Origin: Neoroseomonas alkaliterrae
Lineage (GTDB): Bacteria; Pseudomonadota; Alphaproteobacteria; Acetobacterales; Acetobacteraceae
Length of the DNA stretch: 64,000 nucleotides
NCBI RefSeq assembly: GCF_014199195.1
Contig: NZ_JACIJE010000012.1
Coordinates: 1-64,000 of the forward strand
Direction of reading: 5' to 3'
Position 1 is the first letter of the stretch. Every line of letters begins with the position of its first letter. This document shows positions 28,500 to 37,646 of the stretch, piece after piece. The position numbers and the translations under genes were made by a program. Under the pieces are notes generated by a model. The model was not told where the DNA came from and ran no database searches. It saw only the letters and a list, made by a program, of their open reading frames with translations.

Positions 28500-28526
28500 T
28501 TGACAGATGTTCTGACGGTCTGTCAA
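28500..28526. promoter_or_regulatory. Palindromic operator between marR and the NTF2-like gene
   Basis: TTGACAGA and TCTGTCAA are perfect 8-base arms separated by 11 bases, lying 10 bases upstream of the marR ATG and 34 bases upstream of the divergent gene's start. Spacing and position fit a MarR dimer site controlling both genes. Confidence 0.65.
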
Positions 28527-28535
28527 GCATGCAAC

Positions 28536-28997
28536 ATGGATGATCGCCCCGCCCCCGAACGCCGCCAGACCCTGGGCGCCCTGCTGCGCCTGCCCTACGA
28601 GGCCCTGCAGCGCGAGGTCTATGGCGGCCTCGCCGCGCGCGGCTTCCCCGAGATCCGCCCCGCCCATTCCGCGGTGTTCCGCCACATCGCGCCGGGCGGC
28701 TCTCGGCTCACCGCTCTCGCCGAGCGCGCGGGCATGACCAAGCAGTCCATGGCCTATCTGGTGGACGGGCTCGAGGCCGCGGGCCATGTCCGGAGCCTGC
28801 CCGACCCGCGCGACGGCCGGGCCCGCCTCGTGACGCTGACGGCGAAGGGGGAGAAGGTGGTCGCCGCGCTGCTCGAACTCGGCGCCGAGGCCGAGGCGCG
28901 GCTGGCCGGGCGGATCGGCGCCAAGCGCGCCGCGCGCCTGCGCCGCGCGCTCGAGGAATGGGTCGCGGCGATCGAGCAGGACCGCCGCGCGCGCTGA
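28536..28997 (+). CDS. MarR-family transcriptional regulator
   Basis: 153 residues. The winged helix has GSRLTALAERAGMTKQSMAY (helix-turn-helix) and VRSLPDPRDGRARLVTLTAKG (wing with the conserved DxRxR). Flanking helices form the dimer interface. The ATG giving MDDRPAPERR is used because the longer frame would start inside the palindromic operator. MarR proteins typically repress a divergent gene and are released by a small phenolic or similar ligand; the target here is probably the NTF2-like gene. Confidence 0.92.
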   Translation: MDDRPAPERRQTLGALLRLPYEALQREVYGGLAARGFPEIRPAHSAVFRHIAPGGSRLTALAERAGMTKQSMAYLVDGLEAAGHVRSLPDPRDGRARLVTLTAKGEKVVAALLELGAEAEARLAGRIGAKRAARLRRALEEWVAAIEQDRRAR

Positions 28998-29963
28998 TCA
29001 GAGCTGGATGTCGAGCCGCCGCAGCAGCGGCCGCCAGCGTTCCGCCTCGCGCGTCAGGAACGCCTGGAAATCGGCGGGCGTTCCCCCCGCCGCCTGGATG
29101 CCCTCGTTGAGCAGGCGGTCGCGCACGGCAGCTTCCGCAAGTGCGGCGCCCGCCGCCGCATTGAGGCGCGCGACGGCGGCCGGCGGAGTGCGCGCCGGCA
29201 CCAGCAGCCCGAACCAGGTGATGGCGACGAGACCGGGCCAGATCTCGTTGAACACCGGCTGGTCCGGCAGGTTCGGCAGCCGCGTTTCCCCGGTCCAGCC
29301 GATGATCTTCGCCCGGCCCGTGCGCGCGAGCGCAAGGCCGGTCGCCCCGCCGACCAGCACGCTGTCCAGCGTGCCGGCCAGCAGGTCGGTCATCTGGTGC
29401 GCATCGCCGCGATAGCCGACATCCTGCCAGTCGAGGCCGAGGCGGTCTGCGATCAGCGCGCCGGCGATGTGGTTGAAGGATCCGCGCCCGTTGTGCCCCC
29501 AGGTCACGCGGCCCGGATTGGCGCGCACATGGGCGACGAAGCCCTCCAGCGTGTCCGGGATGCCGGGCTTGACGGCGATGCAGAAGGGCAGCGTCGCGAC
29601 ATGCAGGACGGGGGCGAAATCCTCGGGCCGGTAGGGCAGGTTGCGCCCGATAAGCGGGTTGATCGTCAGCGTGGTGCCCGAGGACATCAGCATGGTGTGG
29701 CCGTCGGGTGCGGCGCGCGCCACCGCCTCCGCCCCGATCACCGTCTGTCCGCCGGGCCGGTTGTCGATCACGATGTTCTGCCCCAGCAGCGGCACCATGC
29801 GTTCGGCAAGCGCCCGCGCGGTCACGTCGGTCGAACCGCCCGGCGGGAAGGGCACCACGATGGTCAGCGGGCGCGTCGGGTTCCACTGCGCCTGGGCCTG
29901 GGCAGCGCCCGCGGCGGCAAGGCCGAGCGCGGGCAGGGCCCGCCTTCCGATGGCGATGGTCAT
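28998..29963 (-). CDS. Bug/TctC-type tripartite tricarboxylate receptor
   Basis: 321 residues. A signal peptide (RRALPALGLAAAGAAQAQAQ) precedes PLTIVVPFPPGGSTDVTARA, the ligand loop of Bug proteins, and VIDNRPGGQTVIGAEAVARA, APDGHTMLMSSG and the C-terminal Venus-flytrap half. These periplasmic receptors bind carboxylates; the TctA/TctB membrane parts are not in the window, as is common for the expanded Bug families of Acetobacteraceae and Burkholderiales. Stop back to back with that of marR. The ligand is unknown. Confidence 0.92.
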   Translation of the reverse strand: MTIAIGRRALPALGLAAAGAAQAQAQWNPTRPLTIVVPFPPGGSTDVTARALAERMVPLLGQNIVIDNRPGGQTVIGAEAVARAAPDGHTMLMSSGTTLTINPLIGRNLPYRPEDFAPVLHVATLPFCIAVKPGIPDTLEGFVAHVRANPGRVTWGHNGRGSFNHIAGALIADRLGLDWQDVGYRGDAHQMTDLLAGTLDSVLVGGATGLALARTGRAKIIGWTGETRLPNLPDQPVFNEIWPGLVAITWFGLLVPARTPPAAVARLNAAAGAALAEAAVRDRLLNEGIQAAGGTPADFQAFLTREAERWRPLLRRLDIQL

Positions 29964-30592
29964 GGACGGTCCTCCGGTTGTCGTTGCCGCCAGCCTGCCA
30001 CCGCCGGCGGCGCGGCGCCAAGGCTGAACGCCGTGTCTGACCCGCAGGTCGGAGGCGCGACGACCCCGCACCGACAGTCCCGGCACGGCCGCCGCATCGC
30101 GGCTGGCCCATGATGGGGCGGAGGCCGGCGCGATCGGGATGGTTTCAGACCACGCCCGACAGGGATGCGGAGTTTTCCGCCCGGAAGCGTGTCGCCGAAG
30201 GGAAATCGCTGATGCGCTGGCCGGCGGCGCAGCACGCGCCTTCCGAGACGGACACTGAGCAGTGTCAGGTGCCGGCTGCGCCAGGCCGGCGCCGCTCCGA
30301 AGGAGCAGGGCCACCCGCCTCGTCACCGCGATCGAGCGCCGCGCGAACCGCGCGATGGGTGCGCCGTCCAGCGCCGCCCCATACGCCGCGACGTCATTCC
30401 TTCCCGGCAGGCCACCCCCGATGCGGGACTGTCCGGTGCGACGTGCTGACCGCCAAACACCGCGCGACGGTGCTGCGGGCTCGACCATGGCGCGCGAAAG
30501 GATGCTGGATCGAAGATCACCCACAGACGCTGAGAAGGACGTCCGCCTGAGCCAGTCCGGCGACAGCGGCCTGGGTTGCCGTCCCCTTGCGC
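29964..30592. other. Gene-free spacer between the Bug receptor and the ABC operon
   Basis: 629 bases. Both strands have open frames, including one continuous with the receptor frame, but none shows family resemblance, and composition looks non-coding in the AT-richer middle. It must contain the receptor promoter. The only distinct structure is the palindrome at 30251. Confidence 0.5.
30251..30266. promoter_or_regulatory. 16-base interrupted palindrome, possible operator
   Basis: GACACT-GAGC-AGTGTC is a perfect 6-base inverted repeat in an otherwise featureless spacer, about 290 bases upstream of the Bug receptor gene and downstream of the ABC operon. It could be a regulator site or a small hairpin. 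Confidence 0.3.
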
Positions 30593-32179
30593 TCACGCCC
30601 CGAACAGCGCGCGGCCGGGGATCGCCTCGATCAGGCTGCGGGTATAGGCGCTGCGCGGGGCGGCGAAGACCTCGCCGATGCGGCCCGTCTCCTCCACCAC
30701 GCCGCCCCGCATCACCGCCACCTCGTCGCAGAGCTGCGCGGCGACGCGCAGGTCATGCGTGATGAACAGGATGGACAGGCCGAGCCGTTCCTGCAGTTCG
30801 CGCAGCAGCGCCAGAACCTGCGCCTGCACGCTGACATCGAGGGCCGAGACCGGCTCGTCCGCCACCAGCACCTGCGGCTTCATCGCGAGCGCGCGGGCGA
30901 TCCCGATGCGCTGGCGTTGCCCGCCCGAGAACTCATGCGGGAAGCGGTCCACCGACTCCGGATCGAGGCCGACCAGCACGAAGAGTTCGCGCGCCTCCGC
31001 CATGGCCTGGGCGCGCGGCGTGCCGGCCGCGATCGGCCCCTGCGCGACCTGCGCGCCGGCGCGCCGGCGCGGATTGAGCGAGGCATAGGGATCCTGGAAC
31101 ACCATCTGAACGAGGCGCGAGGCCGCGCGCCGGTCCGGCGGCAGGCGCGCCCCGGCGATCACCACCTCCCCCTCATCGGCGCCGAGCAGGCCGACGACGC
31201 AGCGCGCCAGCGTGGACTTGCCCGAGCCGCTCTCGCCCACCACCGCGAGCGTGCTGCCGCGCCGGAGCGTGACCGAGACGGCATCGAGCGCGCGCACGGG
31301 CTTGCGGCGGCGGAACAGGCCCCGGCTGGCGTAGGTCTTGGTCAGGGCGCGCACCTCGAGCACCGCCTCCTCGGCCAGCGCACGCGGCGGCGGCGCGTGC
31401 AGGCCGGGCACGGCAGCGAGCAACGCCCTGGTGTAGTCGTGCCGCGGGTTGGTGAGGACTTCGCGCGCCGTGCCCTGCTCGACCACGCGGCCGAGGCGCA
31501 TCACGGCCACGCGGTCGGCGATCTCGGCCACCACGCCGAAATCGTGGGTGATGAACATCACCGCCGTGCCGTGGCGCCGCTGGAGGTCCTTGATCAGCGC
31601 AAGAACCTGCGCCTGCGTCGTCACGTCGAGCGCCGTGGTTGGTTCGTCGCAGATCAGCACCTCGGGCTCCAGCGCGAGGGCCATCGCGATCATCACGCGC
31701 TGGCGCTGGCCGCCCGAGAGTTCGTGCGGATAGGCGCGCAGAGCGCCCTCGGGGTCCGGCAGGCTGACCTCGCGCAGCGCGGCGACGGCGCGGCGCGCGG
31801 CTTCCTTCGCATCGAGGCCGAGATGCACCCGCCACATCTCGCCGATCTGCTCGCCCACCGTCATCAGCGGGTTCAGGGCGGTCATCGGCTCCTGGAACAC
31901 CATGGCGATGCGGCGGCCGCGGATGCTGCGCCACTGCTCGGACGACTTGCCGCGCAGCTCCTCCCCCGACAGCGCCATGCGCCCGGCGGTGATGGCGAGG
32001 CCCGGCGCTAGCAGCCCCATCACGGCGGAGGCGGTCACCGACTTGCCCGAGCCGCTTTCGCCCACCACGCAGAGGATCTCGCCGGCCGCAACACTCAGCG
32101 AGACATCCTCGATGGCGTTCTCCCGGTCCGCGCCCCGAGGCAGGCGGATGGTGAGATGCTCGACGAGAAGCCGTGTCAT
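30593..32179 (-). CDS. Peptide/nickel ABC transporter, fused dual ATPase (DppD-DppF)
   Basis: 528 residues with two complete ATPase domains. The first has Walker A GESGSGKS at 40-47, signature LSGGQRQR and Walker [13 protein letters not shown]; the second has Walker [10 protein letters not shown], signature FSGGQRQR and [13 protein letters not shown]. Each half ends with the oligopeptide-type C-terminal sequence ([32 protein letters not shown]). The fusion replaces separate DppD and DppF proteins. ATGA overlap with the upstream permease gene. It energises the transporter encoded in the same operon; last gene, followed by a long spacer. Confidence 0.95.
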   Translation of the reverse strand: MTRLLVEHLTIRLPRGADRENAIEDVSLSVAAGEILCVVGESGSGKSVTASAVMGLLAPGLAITAGRMALSGEELRGKSSEQWRSIRGRRIAMVFQEPMTALNPLMTVGEQIGEMWRVHLGLDAKEAARRAVAALREVSLPDPEGALRAYPHELSGGQRQRVMIAMALALEPEVLICDEPTTALDVTTQAQVLALIKDLQRRHGTAVMFITHDFGVVAEIADRVAVMRLGRVVEQGTAREVLTNPRHDYTRALLAAVPGLHAPPPRALAEEAVLEVRALTKTYASRGLFRRRKPVRALDAVSVTLRRGSTLAVVGESGSGKSTLARCVVGLLGADEGEVVIAGARLPPDRRAASRLVQMVFQDPYASLNPRRRAGAQVAQGPIAAGTPRAQAMAEARELFVLVGLDPESVDRFPHEFSGGQRQRIGIARALAMKPQVLVADEPVSALDVSVQAQVLALLRELQERLGLSILFITHDLRVAAQLCDEVAVMRGGVVEETGRIGEVFAAPRSAYTRSLIEAIPGRALFGA

Positions 32180-33009
32180 CGCCCGCTGGCCAGCCGCGGG
32201 TTCAGCGCATCGTTCAGCCCCTGGCCGACCAGCGAGACGCCGAGGATCGTCATCAGGATCGCGACACCCGGAATGGCCGAGACATACCACTCGGTCCGCA
32301 GCACGTTGCGCCCCAGCCCGATCAGGTTCCCCCAGGAGGGCACGTTCGGATCCGAAAGCTGCAGGAAGGCGAGCGCGCTCTCGAGCAGGATGGCGACGGC
32401 CATCACCACCGAGGCATAGACGATCACGGGCGGCAGGGCGTTGGGCAGCACCTCGCGCAGGATGAGGTGCGCATCCGACAACCCCTGCACCCGGCACGCC
32501 TGCACGAAATCCCGCGTGCGCAGGGTGAGGAACTCCGCGCGTGTCAGCCGCGCCACGGGTGGCCAGGAAACGATGCCGATGGCGATCGTCACCGTCTCGA
32601 TGGTGCTGCCGAACACCGCCACGAGCACCAGCAGCAGCAGGAAGTTGGGCAGCGTCTGGAAGGCCTCGGTCACGCGCATCAGCGCGGTGTCCACGGCGCC
32701 GCCGTAGAAGCCCGCCAGCGCGCCGATCGCGATGCCGATCATCGCGGCGATGGAGGTGGCGACGAAGCCGATCAGCAGCGAGACCCGCGCCCCGTGGAAG
32801 AGCTGCGCCGCGATGTCGCGCCCCGAGGAATCCGTCCCGAGCGGGAAGCGCGGATTCTGCCCCGGCCATTGCAGAGGGCGCCCGGCAAGGCCGAGCGGAT
32901 CCCCCGGGTAGAACCAGTGGGCGCCGATGCCCATCACCAGCACGGCGAGCAGGATGACGCTGCCGATCAGCGCCGGCGGGCTGCGCAGATAGGCCTTGAG
33001 CGCGCGCAT
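32176..33009 (-). CDS. Peptide/nickel ABC transporter permease (DppC type)
   Basis: 277 residues with about six helices. N-terminal LRSPPALIGSVILLAVLVMG and the extracytoplasmic loop GTDSSGRDIAAQLFHGARVS are standard for DppC/OppC. The EAA loop that contacts the ATPase is LRTRDFVQACRVQGLSDAHL followed by ILREVLPNAL. Start and stop overlap the neighbouring genes (TGATG with dppB-like, ATGA with the ATPase), so the four genes form one tightly coupled operon. Confidence 0.94.
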   Translation of the reverse strand: MRALKAYLRSPPALIGSVILLAVLVMGIGAHWFYPGDPLGLAGRPLQWPGQNPRFPLGTDSSGRDIAAQLFHGARVSLLIGFVATSIAAMIGIAIGALAGFYGGAVDTALMRVTEAFQTLPNFLLLLVLVAVFGSTIETVTIAIGIVSWPPVARLTRAEFLTLRTRDFVQACRVQGLSDAHLILREVLPNALPPVIVYASVVMAVAILLESALAFLQLSDPNVPSWGNLIGLGRNVLRTEWYVSAIPGVAILMTILGVSLVGQGLNDALNPRLASGR

Positions 33010-33986
33010 CAGGACTCCGAGGAGATGCGCGGGTCGAGCCGCGCGTAGAGAATGTCCACGACGAAATTGATGGCGATGACGAGCAGCGCCGAGACGAAGA
33101 CGATGCCAAGCAGCGTATTGAGGTCGCGCTGCACGACGCTTTCATAGGCCAGCCGCCCGAGGCCCGGCAGGGCGAAGACGCTCTCGACCACCACCGATCC
33201 GCCGAGCATGGTGCCCGCCTGCAGCCCGATCAGCGTGACCATCGGCAGCATCGCGTTGCGCAGCACGTGCCGCGCCACCACCCGCGTCTCGCTCAGGCCC
33301 TTGGCGCGCGCGGTGCGCACGAAGTCGAGCGAGAGCACCTCCAGCATCGAGGCGCGCATGATGCGCAGGTAGATCGCGAGGAAGATGAGCCCCAGCGTCA
33401 GCGTCGGCAGCACCAGATGCCGCGCGATGTCGAGCACCGCGGCGATTCCGGTGTAGGACTGCGTGATATCCGAGAAGCCGCCCGCCGGCAGCCACTGCAG
33501 ATAGACGCTGAACACCACGATCGCCATCAGCCCGAACCAGAAGGAGGGCGTGGCGTAGAAGATCAGCCCCAGCGTCGAGATCAGCGTGTCCGGCCAGCGG
33601 TTGACCCGTCGCGCGGCGATCACGCCGAGCACGAGGCCGAAGAAGAATGCGAAGGACAGCGCAGAGGCCATCAGCAGGATCGTCGGCGGCAGGCGCTCGA
33701 GGATCACGGTCGCGACCGGCTTGCCGTAGATCGCGGAGAAGCCGAGATCGAGGGTCGCGAGCCGCAGCAGGTAGTTCCAGAGCTGCGCCGCGATCCCGGC
33801 ATCGAGGCCGTAGAAGCGGCGCATCTCCTCCGCGAAGGCGGCGTCGCCGCCGCCGATCTGCGCCATCAGCGCGTCCACCGTGTCCCCGGGCGCGAACTGC
33901 AGCAGCAGGAACATGCCCATCAGGATCAGCAGCAGGGTGGGCAGCGAGGCGGCGAGCCGCCGCCCCGCGAGACGCAGGACCCTCAA
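33009..33986 (-). CDS. Peptide/nickel ABC transporter permease (DppB type)
   Basis: 325 residues from a TTG start overlapping the receptor stop (TTGA); no nearby ATG or GTG would keep the first helix (RRLAASLPTLLLILMGMFLL). It has about six helices, the typical FAPGDTVDAL after helix 1, and the EAA loop EVLSLDFVRTARAKGLSETR before VVARHVLRNAMLPMV. C-terminal sequence VFALPGLGRLAYESVVQRDL is characteristic of DppB. It forms the channel with the DppC-type partner. Confidence 0.93.
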   Translation of the reverse strand: MRVLRLAGRRLAASLPTLLLILMGMFLLLQFAPGDTVDALMAQIGGGDAAFAEEMRRFYGLDAGIAAQLWNYLLRLATLDLGFSAIYGKPVATVILERLPPTILLMASALSFAFFFGLVLGVIAARRVNRWPDTLISTLGLIFYATPSFWFGLMAIVVFSVYLQWLPAGGFSDITQSYTGIAAVLDIARHLVLPTLTLGLIFLAIYLRIMRASMLEVLSLDFVRTARAKGLSETRVVARHVLRNAMLPMVTLIGLQAGTMLGGSVVVESVFALPGLGRLAYESVVQRDLNTLLGIVFVSALLVIAINFVVDILYARLDPRISSES

Positions 33987-35575
33987 GGCGCCAGCCAGGT
34001 GTCGTGCCAGGTCGAGGACGCCCAGCGCGGATTGTTCCCCGCATTGCGGATGCGGCGGTTGAAGACCGAGACGAAGATCTGCTCGATCGGCATCCACAGC
34101 GGCAGTTCCGTCTGCACCGCGCGTACGAAGTCGGCGTAGAGCGCCCTGCGCTTGACCGGGTCCACCTCGGTCGCCGCGGCGTCGATGATCGCGTCGATGC
34201 GCTCGTCCTTCCAGCCCCACTGGTTCGTCCAGGGCGCGCCGACCGGGCTGCCGGAACGGTACCACACCGTGGTGCTGACCGCCGGATCCGAGCGGTACTG
34301 GTGCCAGCCGGTCGCGAGGTCGAAGGCGTGCTCGCGATACACCGTGCGCAGATAGCCCGCGGCGTCGAGGCGGACGATCTCGATCCGGATGCCGACCTGG
34401 CCGAGCGACTGCTGGATGAAGGTGGACCACAGCGCGATGTCCTCGCCCCAGGGGGCCGGGTGCAGGCGCAGCGTGAAGCGCACGCCCCCCGCCCCGCGGC
34501 GGTGGCCGGCCTCGTCAAGCAGGCGGTTCGCCAGCGCGGTGTCGAAGCGGTACTGCGGCATGTCCGGGCCGGGATAGTAGTCGGTCGAGACCGAGGGGAT
34601 CGGCCCGGTCCCGGGCTTGGCGAAGGGGCCGAGGAAGTTCTCGATGAAGAAGGGGACGTTCAGCGAATGGGCGATGGCGCGGCGCACGCGGATGTCGGCC
34701 AGAACCGGATTGCGGAAATTGAACTCCAGCGTGTTGGTGCGGACATTGCCCTCGTTGCCGCGCGTCGTCGCCTCGAAGCGCGGGTCGCGGCCGAGGCGCT
34801 GCATGTCGGCGATGCTCAGCGACGAATAGGGCGCGAAGAGGATCTGCCCCGCCTCCATCTGCGCCGCCGCCGCCGCGCGGTCACCGACGACGCGCCAGAC
34901 GATGCGGTCGAGATAGGGCATGTTCTCGCGCCAGTAGTTCGGGTTGCGCTCGGCGATGATGAACTGGCCGCGCTCGTACTGCACGAAGCGGAACGGGCCG
35001 GTGCCGATGGGCGCGGTGTTGGCCGGGTTCTGCCGGATGTCGCCCGACTCGAACACATGCTTGGGCGAGATGTAGCCGAGGTCGGGCAGCGCGCGCAGCA
35101 GCAGCCCCTGCGGCATGGGCCGCGAATAGCGGAATACCGCGGTATGCGCGTCCGGCGTGTCCACCGCCTCGAGGAACTGCTGCAGCGTGGTCCCGTAGTT
35201 CAGGATCTTCTTCCACATCTCCATCGCCGTGAACTGCACGTCGGCGGAGGTGAAGGGCCTGCCGTCGTGCCAGGTCACGCCGCGGCGCAGGCGGAAGGTG
35301 TGGGTCAGCCCGTCCGGCGCGCTCTCCCAGGATTCCGCCAGCGTGCCGACCGGATTGCCCTGCGCGTCGAGGTCGAGCAGCGCCTCCTGGATCTTGCCGC
35401 CGACGATGTAGACGCCGGTCGAGGCCTGCAGAGAAGGGTTGAGGATGCGCTGCTCGGTGGCGAAGTGCACCGTCAGCACGCCGCCGCGGCGCGGCGTCTC
35501 CTGCGCCATCGCGGGCACGGGCAGCATGGCGGCGCTGCCCATCAGCAGCATGTCGCGGCGGGTCGGTCCGGTCAT
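33983..35575 (-). CDS. Peptide/nickel-type ABC substrate-binding protein
   Basis: 530 residues, first gene of the transporter operon. A twin-arginine-like start (MTGPTRRDMLLMGSAAMLPV) and AMAQ cleavage site export it. Family 5 receptor landmarks: GKIQEALLDLDAQGNPVGTL, HTFRLRRGVTWHDGRPFTSA and APIGTGPFRFVQYERGQF. ACAGGAGAC lies 6 bases before the ATG, favouring it over an ATG nine codons upstream. The ligand is not predictable; such systems carry peptides, glutathione, opines or nickel chelates. Given the neighbours, an amide or peptide-like substrate is possible. Confidence 0.93.
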   Translation of the reverse strand: MTGPTRRDMLLMGSAAMLPVPAMAQETPRRGGVLTVHFATEQRILNPSLQASTGVYIVGGKIQEALLDLDAQGNPVGTLAESWESAPDGLTHTFRLRRGVTWHDGRPFTSADVQFTAMEMWKKILNYGTTLQQFLEAVDTPDAHTAVFRYSRPMPQGLLLRALPDLGYISPKHVFESGDIRQNPANTAPIGTGPFRFVQYERGQFIIAERNPNYWRENMPYLDRIVWRVVGDRAAAAAQMEAGQILFAPYSSLSIADMQRLGRDPRFEATTRGNEGNVRTNTLEFNFRNPVLADIRVRRAIAHSLNVPFFIENFLGPFAKPGTGPIPSVSTDYYPGPDMPQYRFDTALANRLLDEAGHRRGAGGVRFTLRLHPAPWGEDIALWSTFIQQSLGQVGIRIEIVRLDAAGYLRTVYREHAFDLATGWHQYRSDPAVSTTVWYRSGSPVGAPWTNQWGWKDERIDAIIDAAATEVDPVKRRALYADFVRAVQTELPLWMPIEQIFVSVFNRRIRNAGNNPRWASSTWHDTWLAP

Positions 35576-35598
35576 GGTGGGTCTCCTGTCGCGGGCCA

Positions 35599-36387
35599 TC
35601 AGGGGGTTTCGAAGATCACGGCGACGCCGGTCGCGAAGCCGGGCGGGCGCGGCGTGGCGGTGCCGAGCACGATGGCCGCGCCGCCCTCCTCGGGCAGGGC
35701 GGCCTCTTCGCATTGCGCGAGGCGCGCGATGACCGCGCGCGGCGCGAAACCGACATCGCCCCGGCCCGGGCCTGTCTGCACGAGATGCACCTCGCCGTCG
35801 CGGAGCATCGGCGCGTCGATCGCGGCGGCAAGCCCGGCGGCGCCGCCGGCCGGATCGGCGGTCGCGACCAGAACCCGCAGGATGCGCGTCACGCCGTTCG
35901 GGTGGGATTGCAGGGCGGGCACCCACACCGCCTCGGGCGTGTGGTGCTGGCAGGCGAAGATGCCGAGGCCGCCCACGCGCTGCTCGGGCGGCCAGCGAAA
36001 GACCGAGAAGCGCGCCTCCGCCACCGTGTCGTCGGGCATCGGCACGGGCCGCCCGAACTCCACCGGGCCGATGGCGGGCACGCCGCGCGCGCGCAGCGCC
36101 TCGGCGCCGGCCGCCGCGTCGGTGGTGGTGAAGGCGGCGCGATCCAGCCCATCCCGCACCGCCACGAAATCACGCAGCGCCTGGTTGTGCGGCGTCGGCG
36201 AGACGGGCGAAAGCAGTTCGAGGTAGTCCCGCCCGAACATCATCGTGTGGTTGGCGCTGCCGATATGCGCGCTGTGCAGGCCGCGGGGCGAGAGCGTGAA
36301 TCCGAGCGCGCGCCAGGCCTGCGCCGCGGCATCGAGGTCGCGCACCGCAACGACGAGATGGTCGAGCCCGGTCAGGGTCGGGATCAT
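35599..36387 (-). CDS. VOC-superfamily glyoxalase-like protein
   Basis: 262 residues. N-terminal LTGLDHLVVAVRDLDAAAQA, WRALGFTLSPRG and HTMMFGRDYLELLSP match the Glyoxalase_3/VOC fold, and a second degenerate module follows (GLGIFACQHHTPEAVWVPAL). H10 in GLDHLV and the Glu in YLELLSP could bind a metal. Proteins of this layout occur next to degradation genes, but the reaction is unknown. It lies 24 bases upstream of the ABC receptor gene on the same strand, so it may lead that operon. Confidence 0.82.
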   Translation of the reverse strand: MIPTLTGLDHLVVAVRDLDAAAQAWRALGFTLSPRGLHSAHIGSANHTMMFGRDYLELLSPVSPTPHNQALRDFVAVRDGLDRAAFTTTDAAAGAEALRARGVPAIGPVEFGRPVPMPDDTVAEARFSVFRWPPEQRVGGLGIFACQHHTPEAVWVPALQSHPNGVTRILRVLVATADPAGGAAGLAAAIDAPMLRDGEVHLVQTGPGRGDVGFAPRAVIARLAQCEEAALPEEGGAAIVLGTATPRPPGFATGVAVIFETP

Positions 36388-36592
36388 GGAAGCCCCCAGG
36401 ATGGTCCGGTCACTCTAGGCATCGCGCGTGTTGCGTCGCAACAACGGACAGGGCCTTCCCCGCGGGGGCTCCGCCGGGCGATGGTCTTCGCCGAAGCGGG
36501 ACATGCGGTGCCGCGCCTTCGTCCGGCACGTTCCCGGAACGCCGCCGACCCGGCTAGACTGGCAGGGATCGCGGCGGGCGGAGGATGGGTCC

Positions 36593-37600
36593 ATGGCGGT
36601 TCAGGCGCTCGGCTATGTCGGCCTGCATGCGCGCTCGCTCGACGACTGGGTGGCGTTCGGCGCGCAGCTCCTGGGCATGCAGCTTGCCGAGCGCAGCCGC
36701 GCGCAGCTCGTCTTCCGCATGGATGACCGCCGCCAGCGCCTGCTGGTCACGCCCGATGCCGCCGACGGGCCGGCCTTCTTCGGCTGGGAGGTCGCGGACG
36801 CCGCCGCGCTCGATGCGCTAGCCACGCGGCTCGAGGATGCCGGCGTTCCGGTCATGCGCGGCGATGCGGCGCTCTGCGCGCAGCGGCGCGTCGCGGGGAT
36901 GGCGGTCTGCACCGATCCGCTCGGCAACCGCATCGAACTGGTGCATGGCTGCGAGAGCACGACGGAGCCCTTCCTGCCCGGGCGCTGCATCAGCGGCTTC
37001 CGCACCGGGGCCCTCGGCATGGGCCATGCCGTGCTGCTGGTGCCGCGGCTGGAGGCGGTGCTGCCCTTCTACACGGGGCTGCTCGGCTTCCGCGTCTCGG
37101 ACTTCGTGCTGGACCCCTTCAAGGCGTATTTCCTGCACTGCAATCCGCGGCACCACAGCCTCGCGCTGATCGAAGGGCCCGCGCCGCGCCTGCATCACCT
37201 GATGGTCGAATGCTTCAGCCTCGATGACGTCGGCCAGGGCTACGACCTCGCGCTCGCGCAGGAGGGGCGCGTCGCGACCACGCTCGGCCGCCACACCAAC
37301 GACTGGATGACGAGCTTCTACGCCACCACGCCCGGCGGCTTCCTGATGGAATACGGCTGGGGCGGCCGCGCCGTGGACCCCGCAACCTGGGTGCCGCGGG
37401 AGGAGACGCACGGCCCGAGCCTCTGGGGCCATGAGCGCCTGCTCGCGCCGCCCGCACTGCGCGAGGCCGCGGCGCGGCTGCGCATGGAGGCGGCGGCGCA
37501 GGGCGTGCGCGCGCCGGTGCAGGTGCTGGCCGGCAACCACACGCTGCGCCGGGGCGAGTGCGCCTGGTGGGACGCCGCCGTGCGCGACGCCGCGGATTAG
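36593..37600 (+). CDS. Type I extradiol dioxygenase (VOC superfamily, BphC-like)
   Basis: 335 residues, two VOC modules. The C-terminal module has the full active-site set of extradiol ring-cleaving dioxygenases: iron ligands H145 (GMGHAVLLV), H201 or H202 (LHHLMVE) and E253 (LMEYGW), plus candidate catalytic H187/H188 (PRHHSLAL), H234 (GRHTNDW) and Y243 (SFYATTPGG). It should cleave a catechol-type ring next to the hydroxyls using Fe(II) and O2. No other ring-cleavage gene (hydrolase, tautomerase) flanks it directly. The start is the ATG after GGAGGATGGGTCC, giving the typical LGYVGLHA N-terminus. Confidence 0.88.
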   Translation: MAVQALGYVGLHARSLDDWVAFGAQLLGMQLAERSRAQLVFRMDDRRQRLLVTPDAADGPAFFGWEVADAAALDALATRLEDAGVPVMRGDAALCAQRRVAGMAVCTDPLGNRIELVHGCESTTEPFLPGRCISGFRTGALGMGHAVLLVPRLEAVLPFYTGLLGFRVSDFVLDPFKAYFLHCNPRHHSLALIEGPAPRLHHLMVECFSLDDVGQGYDLALAQEGRVATTLGRHTNDWMTSFYATTPGGFLMEYGWGGRAVDPATWVPREETHGPSLWGHERLLAPPALREAAARLRMEAAAQGVRAPVQVLAGNHTLRRGECAWWDAAVRDAAD

Positions 37601-37646
37601 CCGCCCCGCGTTTGCGCCCGCGCCGCGCGCGGGAGAGACTGCGCGC

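Noticed and set aside
30110-30550. 146-codon open frame in the spacer before the ABC operon
   Set aside because: No family resemblance, no ribosome binding site and mixed Pro/Arg/Ala composition; not a convincing gene.
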